Part shown: in pieces, positions 34,505-44,491 of the stretch
Position numbering within the stretch: the stretch's first letter is position 1
How the letters are laid out: every line of letters starts with the position of its first letter
Position numbers and translations under genes: made by a program
Assembly (NCBI GenBank): GCA_030272585.1
Contig: BSYQ01000010.1
Coordinates: 2,108,001-2,172,000 of the forward strand
DNA: 64,000 bases
DNA from: Bryopsis sp. KO-2023
Taxonomy: Eukaryota; Chlorophyta; Ulvophyceae; Bryopsidales; Bryopsidaceae
Direction of reading: 5' to 3'
The notes under the pieces: generated by a model
What the model saw: only the letters and a program-made list of their open reading frames with translations
The model's database searches: none
What the model was told of the DNA's origin: nothing

Positions 34505-34745
34505 AAAACATGTAGTGTTACAAGTTATATTCGTTTCAGAATCCACATTCATAGAAAGAATCCTCCTTCCTAGGAGAAGAATAATGAAAGAATGTGCCAT
34601 CACATTATGATAAATCAAAATCTAGGCAATGAGACTGTTCTTGAAACGCCATAGATTGACCCCACTCCACCATTGCATTGCCCTCCTCCCCAACCCCAAA
34701 GAAAACATGGTTGGGGGAGGGGGAGATCTGTAGAAGATCATTGTT
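34505..34745. repeat. dispersed repeat, diverged copy 3
   Basis: Matches the order of 12010-12290 and 14985-15240 (GTGTTACAAGTTATATTCG, TAAATCAAAATCTAGGCAAT, ATAGATTGACCCCACT, ending GGGGGAGATCT). Its terminal C-run/G-run hairpin is better preserved here. Confidence 0.5.
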
Positions 34746-34844
34746 GACCACGCTTAGCCGGTTCATGTCCCAGCCCACACTTCGTGGCAAGATAAACAAT
34801 CAAACCCCACCCAATCTCACAAGAATCCAAAAAAGAATCAGTCG

Positions 34845-35564
34845 TCACACTACAACAGCTGTCGAGATATTCGGCAACGCAGGCAACCCATACGGTGCAC
34901 CCTCAAGAAGGCGGTCCATAATAGCGGCCTCCTTGTGGTAGACCAACACAACCTCCTGGGCACCCACCGCATCTCGAAGGACTGACACCCCAGCAAATTC
35001 TTCGAGCAAATAGCGACAAGCTATCGCCACCGCCTCCTCAGTTGCTTTCCCGTCCCTTTCCAGCGCGCCTCGAGTCGTTTCCTGTACGTCGCGCCGGAAT
35101 GCGTCGTTCGTTTCGTAAGCAGTCTCGATTTGCTTCAATGCTGCAATGTAGGAGGGATTCGTCGATCCTCCTGTCAGGTCGTCCCATTCGCAGTCCTGGT
35201 AGCGCACATCGCCAGCGGCTGCCTCGCGAGCAAGTCGATATAGTTTCCTCCACATCTCCCGCGCACGGCGAATGGCGTGGTTCTTCTTGTAGCCAAGGGC
35301 TAAGTACGTCCAAACCGACGGCGCCTGTGGAACCAATGGGCGCACGGTCCACCCCTCGGAGAGCGTCGAAAGTATATATTGGAGCCTTCTGGTTATGTTC
35401 TTCCTGTTGTAGTACCCGTTCCTGGGCGACATTCCGAAAGTGACCACACCGGACTTGGCTGGACGCATAAACAAAAACGCTTCTCGAGGTTCAGTTCCCG
35501 TCGCCTTTGTTTCGAGAGGCGCTCCTTCCGTTATTACGACAGAGTCTGGATTTTGTGCTTCCAT
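34845..35564 (-). CDS. cyclodipeptide synthase (CDPS), copy 2
   Basis: An intronless paralogue of the ORF at 30930-31649. The start at 35564 (MEAQNPDS) aligns with the copy 1 start and gives 239 residues; an in-frame Met eight codons upstream (35588) is also possible. Catalytic positions are all kept: Ser46 and Asn49 in FGMSPRNGYYN, Tyr185 and Glu189 in RYLLEE, Tyr209-His210 in VLVYHKE. Copies differ mainly in the N-terminal 40 residues, in the segment after the basic helix and near KEAAIMDRL, which could alter substrate choice. About four-fifths of positions look identical by eye. Some 3' flanking DNA is also shared, so this is a DNA-level duplication of roughly 4 kb spacing. Confidence 0.82.
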   Translation of the reverse strand: MEAQNPDSVVITEGAPLETKATGTEPREAFLFMRPAKSGVVTFGMSPRNGYYNRKNITRRLQYILSTLSEGWTVRPLVPQAPSVWTYLALGYKKNHAIRRAREMWRKLYRLAREAAAGDVRYQDCEWDDLTGGSTNPSYIAALKQIETAYETNDAFRRDVQETTRGALERDGKATEEAVAIACRYLLEEFAGVSVLRDAVGAQEVVLVYHKEAAIMDRLLEGAPYGLPALPNISTAVVV

Positions 35565-35639
35565 CGTAACGGCTGCGGAGTGCGTCAAAACGGCACTGGC
35601 ACTGTCACAAGGACGGAAAAGAACAAAAAATCAAGAATG

Positions 35640-36477
35640 ACAGAACCCACTTGTGTCCCAGATTTGAACCCCACTCCCATGAAAAGTACACAACACCGAC
35701 CACCACAAACTAAGTATGTACTGTCCACAATTGAAACCCCAGTGTTTTCAGTCCACAACTCTCATCTCAGTGTTCTGTACCGCGCCGCGTAACCTCATCA
35801 GTTATTGCGACGCGTGGACCCACGATAGCCCTCTGGATTGTTACCTAAACACCACAGTAATATCCGGAGCGAAAATCCGACGTCGATCCGAATTTACTAA
35901 ACACCAGAGTAATTTGCTGGTCGAAATCTGGCATGGATCCGAATTTTTAATTAGTCGAAACTGATTTATGAGTCAGTTTTTGTTTTTCCGGGGCTGTTTT
36001 TGGCTTCGTCGGCGCCACAGTGGGTGAGAGTGTGAGGGGTATGGATGCCCACCAAAAAATGCGCCTTTTGGAGTTGATCACGTTGAAAACGAACGCCTGT
36101 GCGCGGCGCTAGAGGCATTTACTGTAAATTTCGTTTTTTTGAAAAATCTGCTTCGTTTCTTCTTCGTTTTGAGAACGATCAAGCCGAGAAGAAACTTCAG
36201 GCGATTTAGAAACTTTTGTCGCGCGGGGTTTTATCGTTTGGTGCAGTGTTATTTACGGTTCCGCAGGAAGCGCGGTTCCTTTCGCGGAGTTTAGGGTGGG
36301 ACGATTGAAAGGACTAGTTGCTGAGATGGCTTAATGGGGATACCTTTTTGCAGTTTGATCTCAGTAGTTTGGGGTTCTTAAGGTCACTCGGTGGGTCTTT
36401 CTTTACTCGGTTTTTCTGCTTTATCTTTACCCTCACGGGCACTAGAAGTGCACCGTTTCGAACAGACATGGGCTGAG
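35640..36477. other. intergenic, no gene recognised
   Basis: Upstream flank of CDPS copy 2. Short direct repeats are seen (AATTTACTAAACACCAGAGTAATT-like near 35840-35910). No ORF with recognisable motifs. Confidence 0.5.
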
Positions 36478-36845
36478 ACCCCTGTGCACAGGACAGGACA
36501 GGACAGACTGTCTGTTCTGTGCACAGGGTCAGACCTGTGCTGCACAGGCGCACAGACCTGTACAGCACAGCACAGACAGGGTCTGTGCAAAGTCTGTGCA
36601 GGTCTGTGCACAGTCTGTGCACATTCTGTGCAGTTCCTGTGCAGAGTCTGTGCAGAGTCTGTGCAGAGTCTGTGCTGTGCTGTGCAGTCTGTGCACCTGT
36701 GCAGCACAGGTCCGACCTGTGCACAGAACAGACAGTCTGTCCTGTTCTAGCCTGTGGAATTTCGCAAAACAGGACAGGACAGCACAGGGTGCACAGAACC
36801 CGTACAGAACCCTGTCCTGTGCAATGCACAGGACAGGGGTCTGTC
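36478..36845. repeat. CTGTGCA-rich long inverted repeat
   Basis: The left arm 36499-36575 and right arm 36670-36744 are near-perfect reverse complements (a few mismatches and 1-2 nt gaps). They are separated by about 94 nt of degenerate TGTGCAGAGTC tandem units. Both sides continue in CAGGACAGG / CTGTCCTG. Transcription would give one long imperfect hairpin. The overlapping ORFs on both strands are products of the low-complexity repeat. Confidence 0.85.
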
Positions 36846-36931
36846 GTGTTCAGCCCATGACTGGTTTCGAACCATTCCTGGCTCAGCCAGCGTGGGGCTT
36901 AGTCCCTGTTTGTTGTTCCTTTATCTTTTAA

Positions 36932-37060
36932 ATGCCGACAGTTGAGGAAAGGATTGCTGCGTTACAAGCTCAGTTGGATTTGTTGAAAGCGTCAGGAGAG
37001 CAGAGTTCCCCACAAACTCGTTTGGACGGGATGATAAAAACACGGGAAAGTATCGAGTAG
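36932..37060 (+). CDS. short coiled-coil ORF, possible gag N-terminus remnant
   Basis: 42 residues, MPTVEERIAALQAQLDLLKA onward, then a stop. The start resembles gag N-termini of some LTR elements, but there is no further support. It may equally be chance. Confidence 0.2.
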   Translation: MPTVEERIAALQAQLDLLKASGEQSSPQTRLDGMIKTRESIE

Positions 37061-37131
37061 TGGTAGACGTTACGTCTAGAACCACGGAAACACGGATAAG
37101 AGTCTTTGCTTACAAGCTTACTCTAGAACAT

Positions 37132-37441
37132 TGTTACCTCGGTCCGGATCCAATAAATATGGGGCCGGACCGACAACCTGGCAAAAGGAACGGTTGAGAG
37201 CTGTCGGACCCAGCGTCCACTGGACCGACAGATCCAAACCAAATCCTTCTCAGGACCGTTGGTTGGATTGTGTGGACACAGTAACTGCCACCGTGTCCAC
37301 CTCTCACTTGGGTCAGTCGGACTGTACCGCTGGACCGGCTCTGGTACCGAACCAGGCACTGATTACCGGACCAGGCTGATCCAGTCCGACTGGATCGACT
37401 TAGGTGAATGTGTACTCGTTCCAGAGTCCACATTCGTATCA
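37132..37441 (-). repeat. probable 3' LTR of element B
   Basis: On the minus strand a purine tract (GATGGGGGGGGAGTGGT) is followed by TGATACG at 37441, like the inner edges of the other LTRs. The far end is guessed at TGTTACC (37132). The partner LTR is missing, so neither boundary can be confirmed. Confidence 0.35.
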
Positions 37442-38079
37442 ACCACTCCCCCCCCCATCAAGTGCGCGTCCCGAGCACCACGTATATGAGAGGAGATCAG
37501 TTTACACAACCCAAGTCACCTCGAACCTTTTTACATGCCAAAAATGTTTGTGTTCAAAAACAAACAAGGTTCTTATCGGTCCATCCGACACTGGTCCCCT
37601 TGACCACTGTTACCTTGAGATCCAACAACCAAACAAAAACCCCTGGATCCAATAATCAAAACAAAAGAAACCCCTGGATCCAATAATGTCTGCAAAATCG
37701 ATATAGTTCCCTGTTACCTTAGAAAGAAAAGTAAGGTAACCTCTGGATCCCACCCTGGATCCACTCAAATGTTTGATTCTGAACACCCAAATAACCCAAA
37801 TTGATACTTCAACAAAACAGGAAAATCATAACCAGATAAAAAAAAACAGAACTCCCCCATGGTTCCACAGAACATGATTGGTATGCAAAATAAAACAAAT
37901 CCCAAACTGACTGTTGGGTCCATCCAAACAGGTATAGCAAATATGAATCAAAAACTGGTCCCAGTCCAGAAAGTTTATAACCAAAAGAAAAACAAACCGA
38001 AGTCGAAAATATCAAAAACCAACAACCAGAAAATAACCAGCAAAAAGGAAAATAACCCATGCTCAGGCTGGGTTAGCTT

Positions 38080-39285
38080 TTACTTGGGCATGGTGCCTGC
38101 TCGGCTGCGCAAACGCGTTCTCGGACCGGGAACCGCCTGAGTTTGCTGTGAAGATCCTCCAGAGTGCTCTCCACGCTGCTCCTGGGTCCGCTCCTGCGTT
38201 TGCTCCGTTGATACCGCTCCCTGTGAAGTTCCTCTCGCTTGTCGATTCCCAACGGGATCCACCCCAACGGCCTTGAGGTAAGCCGCGTTCCAGTCTCGCA
38301 GCTGCTTTTTGCTTTTCCCGGTCCAGAGCGGGAGAACGTCTTTCTGGCAGATGGGGCAACTCGGGAACGGGTTACCCCATTGCGGCACGAGTTCAACCGC
38401 GCCCTGGACCGGGTCTGCCGAATTGGCTAGCAGTTGCGCCGTTGTCGGGGTGAGGCCTTGCTCGTAGAATTTAGCGGCTCGCACGGCGATGCGATATCCC
38501 GCGTGGTGGGTCCGGCACACGAGGTGATTGCGGGGGCATAGGACCTGGTCCGTTTGGCGTGGGACCGTTCGCGTAACCCCACACGCAATGCAACTAAATG
38601 GGGCTACGACGCTCGGTACTGTTGGTGACGTCGGGATACTGGGAGACGGTGCGAGACCAGGTGGAACGATGGCAGGCTCGGACTCGGTAGTGGGTGGTCG
38701 CGAAGGGGGGTTCACGTCCATCTTACTTTCAGTCCCGTAAAAAGAGTCCCATTCCTCCTGATCTGTATCCACCATTTCTTCGACGGCACCTTCCTCACTT
38801 CCGATATCTCCCTCACTCAGATCCACCTCCGTAGCTTCGTCCAGTATGAAGGAGCTTCGACGCAACACCTTGTTACGACGTCTGGTGGTTTTCCACTTCG
38901 GGGGCTCATCCATTTCTTCGTCAGATGGTTGCTCTGACTGTCCCCCTTCTGCCTCTTTGGCTCGATCCGTTTCCCTTCCGAGCTTCTGATCAATTCCCTC
39001 TGCGTCTGCGACGCTCAGCTGTTTCAACGTTCCTTCCAGAACTCCTATTGCCTTCTCTATCCCTGTAATCATTTCCGCCTCACGGTTCCGTCCCCATTTT
39101 CGCGCGTCCCCTTCTGCTTCCTTCCTAGCGTTCGCCAGTGCCTCCTTTGTAGCGGCTAGTTCATTCTCAAGCTGCTGAATCCTTTCTTTTTGTGCCGCTA
39201 CCGTGGCCTGTAACCTCTTTGTCTCCTCAGTGAACGCTGCATTTAACGCATCAAGGGCGCTAGAGACAGGAGTCGGTGCAGCCAT
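38080..39285 (-). CDS. third ORF of element B: coiled coil plus RING-like Cys/His module
   Basis: 401 residues, encoded downstream of pol on the same strand (313 bp gap), in the position where env would lie. It starts MAAPTPVSSAL. Residues about 12-65 form a coiled coil; an acidic, Ser/Pro-rich middle follows. From about residue 231 a Cys/His module reads C-x2-C-x14-C-x3-H-x2-C-x2-H-x49-C-x2-C, with core CPRNHLVCRTHHAGY. No signal peptide or membrane segment, so it is not an envelope protein. The spacing is RING-like (cross-brace) with His in place of the sixth Cys. Element D has a homologous ORF in the same place. The C-terminus is Gln/Thr/Arg-rich. Function unknown; nucleic-acid or protein binding and ubiquitin-ligase-like activity are both possible. 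Confidence 0.75.
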   Translation of the reverse strand: MAAPTPVSSALDALNAAFTEETKRLQATVAAQKERIQQLENELAATKEALANARKEAEGDARKWGRNREAEMITGIEKAIGVLEGTLKQLSVADAEGIDQKLGRETDRAKEAEGGQSEQPSDEEMDEPPKWKTTRRRNKVLRRSSFILDEATEVDLSEGDIGSEEGAVEEMVDTDQEEWDSFYGTESKMDVNPPSRPPTTESEPAIVPPGLAPSPSIPTSPTVPSVVAPFSCIACGVTRTVPRQTDQVLCPRNHLVCRTHHAGYRIAVRAAKFYEQGLTPTTAQLLANSADPVQGAVELVPQWGNPFPSCPICQKDVLPLWTGKSKKQLRDWNAAYLKAVGVDPVGNRQARGTSQGAVSTEQTQERTQEQRGEHSGGSSQQTQAVPGPRTRLRSRAGTMPK

Positions 39286-42081
39286 TTCGAACGAGAGCGA
39301 AGGAACAGTAGATGTTTGTCGGGGTTTGCAGTAGCGAGTCGGAAAACAGAAACCAAAGTGCGCTTGGTGTATGGTTCCTTGTCTTCGCGCTTAGTTTTTA
39401 TCGTCGTTCTCGGCTCCACGGTCCAGTACTCCTGTACAGCCACGCCTTCCTCGGATCGTGTAGTCAGCTGGGAGTTACCTCAGGACTGAGATGATGTTTC
39501 CCCGTTAAGCTGTCCCATACCAGCCGGGGTCGGATCATTCTCGGTCCGTCTCCATTTGGATCCAACTCCCCCATCGCTGGCTCCAATGCGATCCGGTCTC
39601 AGTTATGGCCATGTTTGGCTGAGTTTTTCCTTTCGAACTCAGCTAACAATTCTGCACAGTGTTCCAGATGTGCAACCGGTTCCCATGTGGCCTCATGGGT
39701 CGGATAACCCTTCCATAGTACCAGGTACCTCTTTCTTTTTCCAGCTCCCTTGGATCGTAGAACCGTCTCCACTTCGAATTCCTCGGCTCTAGTTAGTTCG
39801 TCCACCAGAGCCGGTCCTGGAGGATCGTCCCTCTTAAATTCCTCGGAACGTATATACTCCTTGAGTTTGGAGACGTGGAAGGTTGGATGTAGTCGCCATG
39901 TCTCTGGTAGATCAATGCGGTAGGCCACCGGTGATATCACTTCGGTCACCTTGAATGGCCCGATGAACCGTCTTCGGACCTTAGCTGGAACATGCTTGGT
40001 CACGGCCAAAGGAAGATGTGCACTTCGTAGGCACACTTCTTGGCCCACTTGGAACTCCACGTGCCTCCTTTTCTTGTTGGCTACTTGGCACATTTGCTCC
40101 TGGGCGGCGTGGTAGTTCTTCTTCGCGTCCATCAAATCGTCCCGCATTCGGTCCACCATGGCTTCTGCGGCCTCAACATTACTCTTGGGTCGGTCCAACT
40201 CCAATCCCTTCGGGTGCTGGCCGTACATAAGGTAGAACGGCGTGTACTTGGTACTGGCGTTGATCGAGTTATTCGCTGCAAATTCTGCCGTGCTCAGGTA
40301 GTCGCTCCACTTCTCCGGCCTGGCCTCAATATAGGGCCGAAGGAAGTTCTCCAGGGTCCGGATCGTTACTTCACTCTGGCCATCCGACTGTGGATGGTGA
40401 GCAGTTGACATCCGCAGATCCGTTCCTACGAGCCTGAACAGTTCCTTGTAGAACTGGCTCGTGAACCGTGGATCGCGATCCGAAACGATCACTTCAGGTA
40501 TCCCTGAGGTAGGGAACACCTGGGATAGAAACAACTCGGCATACTCCTTTGCCGATACCTCCTTGGTACATGGCACGAACTTGCACATTTTTGTGAGCCG
40601 GTCCACAAAGACAGCTACAGCGGTATAACCATTCGATTTCGGCAAATCGGTCACAAGGTCCGTTGTCAGCTGTTCCCACTTATATGTCGGAACGGGAAGC
40701 GGATTCAGCAATCCTTTGGGCTTCGCGTTCTCGGTCTTCATCACTTGGCATGTGGGGCACGAGCGGACATAGTCGGTCACGGTTCGTCTCCAACCGCGCC
40801 ACCAATATCTTCGGCTCACGAGCTCGGCCGTTCTGGCCACTCCTGGATGTCCCGCCATCGGAACATCGTGGTGATCGTGCAACACCACTTGTCGTTTTGT
40901 GGTAGGGACCACTAGCTTTGGGTCCACTCCTGGTTCGGTTTGATATAAAAGCATTCCCGGTTCGGTCCGAGAATACCCGGGTACATGTGGTCCTTGGTCC
41001 AGTTGGTCCAGAATACGCTTCAAAGTAGGGTCATCAGTGGTCGCTTGCGTCCATTCCTGCGCCTCCCCGGGCGAAATTTTGGCCTCCAAAATTGCATTCA
41101 ACTTGAGCTGAGGCTTGCGTGACAATGCATCAGCCACCACATTGGATCGGCCCGGGAGGTAGACGATCTTCGGCATAATAGACTGAAAATACCCCGCCTT
41201 CAACCAGCGGGTTTGGGTCCGAGACAGGACCCGTTGCTGGAGGAAATGGGTAGCGGGCTGGTGGTCCGTGAAGACAGTGGTCCCTTTTGGCGCTCCTTCG
41301 AGATAATGGCGCCATTGAGCCAGGGCATAGGAAATGCCCAAAAGCTCCCTTTCATAGGCCGAGTACTTCTGTTCGGCCGAGTTGAGGGACCTACTGAGGA
41401 ACGCCACCGGTTGAAGTCCATCGTCAGCCTCCTGCATCAATGTGGCTCCCAGCGCAAAATCCGAAGCATCCGTGACAACTACATATGGCTTGTCCGGATC
41501 CGGTATCAGCAGGACCGGGGCCGTCGTCAGACTTTCCTTCAGGGCTTCAAAAGCTGCCTTCTGCTCGACTCCCCATTCCCATGGCTGGTCCTTCTTCACA
41601 AGCTTCTGGATCGGCGCCGCTACCTTCGAAAACTGTCGAATGAAGCGTCGGTAATACGAAACCATCCCCAGAAAACTTCGGACCTCAGGAACAGAGGTCA
41701 GCGGCTCCCAGTCCCGGATCGCCTGGACCTTGGACCGATGCGGCGAGATTCCATTCGCCGAGATCCAATGGCCCACAAAATCCAACTCCTTCACGGCGAT
41801 AGAACACTTCGATGCCTTCGCGTACAGGTTGTGCTCCGCTAGCTTGTCCAATACCAAGCGTAGGTGCTCCGCATGCTCCTCCTCGTTCTTGCTGTAGACT
41901 ATGATGTCATCGAGGAACACGACCATGAACCGGTCATGGAAATCCCGGAACAGGTCGTTTATCATAGCCATAAACTGCGGAGGGGCGTTTGTGAGCCCAA
42001 ATGGCACCACCTTGTACTCGTAGTGTCCGTACCGGGTCCGAAACGCTGTCTTCTCCTGGTCCTCAGGCCGGATCGGCATCT

Positions 42082-42091
42082 GCCAGTAGCC
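42082..42091. repeat. target-site duplication of the MITE (left copy)
   Basis: GCCAGTAGCC, repeated at 42555-42564. Confidence 0.9.
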
Positions 42092-42554
42092 AGAGATAGG
42101 ACTTGGGCCAAATTTTTGGTCCGACTCCGGTCCGGTCCGGTTACGGTCCGGTTACGGTCACCGTACTACGGCCGTAACTCCGTACCGTAACCGGAGTAAT
42201 ATGTTGTTTTTACGGTACGGAACAGGTACGGTATAACTACGGTAGGCCCTAAATCACCGTGAAGTAGCGTGGTTCAGTGCTAAAGCGTTAGGCTGCAGTC
42301 AGTAGGGTCGCGGGTTCGAATCCCCCTGGGTTCCTTTGGAATCGCGGGACCCTGCGGGGGTCACTTTCTACGGTTTACGGTTGTTACGGCCGTTACGGTC
42401 GTTACGGTCCGGTACGGAGCGGTACGGAGTGGTACGGTGCTACGGTTACGGCCGTAAAAGTACGATTTTCTGACGAAAATTGTACTCCGGTTACGGTCCG
42501 GTTACGGTGGTTACGGTCCGGTTACGGTGACCGTAACCGTAAAGTCCTATCTCT
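42092..42554. mobile_element. 463-bp non-autonomous Mutator-like element with tRNA-like core
   Basis: 13-bp terminal inverted repeats (AGAGATAGGACTT) bounded by a perfect 10-bp duplication, the size range of Mutator-like elements. Subterminal regions are dense in GGTTACGGTCC-type repeats on both sides. It carries no ORF but has a tRNA-like sequence in its centre. It inserted into a conserved codon block of pol B, and the interrupted frame confirms its borders exactly. Confidence 0.85.
42262..42334 (+). other. tRNA-like sequence inside the MITE
   Basis: It has an A-box-like GTGGTTCAGTGC, a loop region reading CTGCAGT (GCA in the anticodon position) and a perfect B-box GGTTCGAATCC (42313-42323) in a T-arm-like GCGGGTTCGAATCCCCC. 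The anticodon and acceptor stems pair poorly, so a working tRNA is unlikely. Pol III initiation from the boxes is possible. Confidence 0.45.
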
Positions 42555-43139
42555 GCCAGTAGCCGGATCGCAGGTCCAACCGGCTAAACACCTTAGCTCC
42601 CTGTAGTCGGTCCAATAGCTCCTCGGGTAGCGGTAGTGGATAGCGGTTCTTGATGGTCCTCTGGTTGAGCCAGCGGTAGTCGATGCAAAAGCGAAGGCCA
42701 CCGTCCTTCTTGTTAGCGAAGAGGACCGGTGCGCCCCATGGACTCTTGGAGGGCCGGATCAACTCCCGGTCCAACATGTAGTCCAGCTGTTTACGGACCT
42801 CCTGAAGTTCCGCCGGAGATAGTTTATACATGGGACGAAAGATTGGCTTCGTCCCCTCCTCAACCTTGATCTCGAACTCGTGCCCGTTTCGGACCGGTGG
42901 TGGTCCCTTGGGCAGATCCGAGGCAAATACTCTCCGATAGCTCTCCAGTAGGTTCGTAATCTTTCGAGAGGTGTCCTCCCGAATCAGTCGCTCCACATCG
43001 TCCTTCTGATGTCCGTCCTCTGGCTCCACTTCCGTAACTACCACCATCAAAGCTCCACAATCGTTGGACCGTATCCCTCGCCAAACGTTGGTGGCGGATG
43101 TCGGTTCCAATCCCCCAATACTTGTCACGGGAAAGGTTA

Positions 43140-44486
43140 CTCCATGGGAAAAAGTTAAAAAACGTTCGAATACAAAGAAATATATACTCAGGCGTGCTGT
43201 GAACAGAGAGCTATGAAGAACCTGGAGAACCAGAAGTTCCTAGTGAACTTCCCTGTTCTAGAACATTCCAAACCTTCTTAACCTTCTGATAGCTTCCTTT
43301 AGCTTCCATGACCAAACCTTACGTCCCATTACCTAAAAAAGCTACCCTGAAGCTACCCAATGTCTTACACGCCTGTTCCAAACGTCTCAAAGGATCTTAT
43401 ATCGTAACAATTCCCCTTTCTTCATACAAATCGTCCTCGATTTTCTCTTTTCCATTGATCTTTCACAACTTTCTTTTCCAAACACCTCACAAATAAACTT
43501 CCAGAAACACTCATTCCAAAATCCAACCATCAATTCCACTCAAAGTTCAACCATTATCAAATTTATCTTCAAATTCACTTCCCGGCTTCTTTATCCTACG
43601 TCGCCCCAGGTCCACGACCACTTGAACTTTCTTCCCATAAATTTCAAACAGATGTCAACGTCCCATACCGTTGACGTAACCTTAACCGATCTTTAAAATC
43701 AATTTTGAATAGAACTTCTCACTTCAAATGATTCAAAGAAATCAACATCCTTTTCTCCAAACATGTATCCATCAAACATCTTCGATAAAGCAAACATTAG
43801 GACCCTTCAAAATCTCACAAAACTCATCTCTTTCCAAACACAGTTGGCGCTTTAACCGCAATCACACTGCGGACCATCCCTGTGTTAACCGAATATTCAA
43901 ACATGATAATTCCACACTTACTATGGGCTTTCCGGCGGGTGACCTCCACAACCCCCAGCGTACTCTAAACGGCCTCACATCAACCCTACTCAGGTTTCTT
44001 TACATGTCGCCCCGGTTACGACCCTCCACTTCCAGTGCATCATGTTACCAACACCAAACAAACTCAAGTTCCTTTCTTTCGCATCTCACATGCTTCCTTC
44101 CCCAGTTCCCAATGTCTTGTCTAGATATTCAAGCTTCTTCACTCTTTCATCACTCTGTATAATTTCCCGGCTCGACCCATTCATGCAACCCTTTTTCTGG
44201 CGAACCTGACTTTTGAAAACGACCCTGTACCTCACTCCTTTGATCACAGAATCTCAAACGTCGCCATCACACACCCAGCGGCTCAAAATTCGTCGCTCGA
44301 CCTCATTCTCGCACACAGCAAAGACCTTATCGTACCACACCACACACACAGCATCCACAACTCGTCCTCTGTCGCTCAAGCTGACACACCTGACTCCAAA
44401 CGTCCCATTGCGCCACACAGCATACTCCAGTCGCTCAGGCTGACACACCAAACGCCAGTCGCTCTTCTACCGTCGACAACACCAAA
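43140..44486. other. G-poor region between elements B and C, no gene recognised
   Basis: About 1.3 kb whose plus strand is strongly depleted in G and rich in C, A and T. No ORF with motifs. It contains ACACACC and CGCTCA-type short repeats near 44270-44460. Origin unknown; perhaps LTR or UTR remnants. Confidence 0.5.
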
Positions 44487-44491
44487 TTGAG

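Larger units (their letters stand above)
37132..43139 (-). mobile_element. Ty3/gypsy chromovirus B, 5'-truncated and disrupted
   Basis: Minus-strand element with pol (interrupted), a third ORF and a probable 3' LTR. Similarity to pol ends in the linker between protease and reverse transcriptase near 43139, so gag, protease, primer-binding site and 5' LTR are missing. A MITE (42092-42554) splits pol. It is therefore non-autonomous and older than D. Confidence 0.85.
39599..43139 (-). pseudogene. pol: pol of element B, interrupted by a MITE and 5'-truncated
   Basis: Two open pieces, 43139-42555 and 42081-39599, would be continuous without the 463-bp insertion and one 10-bp target copy. The upstream piece has the reverse-transcriptase N-part ([27 protein letters not shown]). 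The downstream piece has the rest of RT with catalytic FLDDIIVY, RNase H (VTDASDFALGATLMQE), integrase with an HHCC finger (HPGVARTAELV...CPTCQ) and DDE core (TTDLVTDLPKS, SDRDPRFTS, HHPQSDGQSE), and a C-terminal chromodomain (YLVLWKGYPTHEATWEP). The chromodomain identifies it as a chromovirus. No protease is present. Confidence 0.9.

Noticed and set aside
36314..36931. Overlapping ORFs of 100-170 codons on both strands in the CTGTGCA region
   Set aside because: They are low-complexity readings of the same inverted repeat in several frames (Cys/Thr/Gln or Val/Cys-rich), with no domain and no codon-use support.
42262..42334. Functional tRNA-Cys(GCA)
   Set aside because: Poor anticodon and acceptor stems and location inside a MITE argue against a working tRNA.
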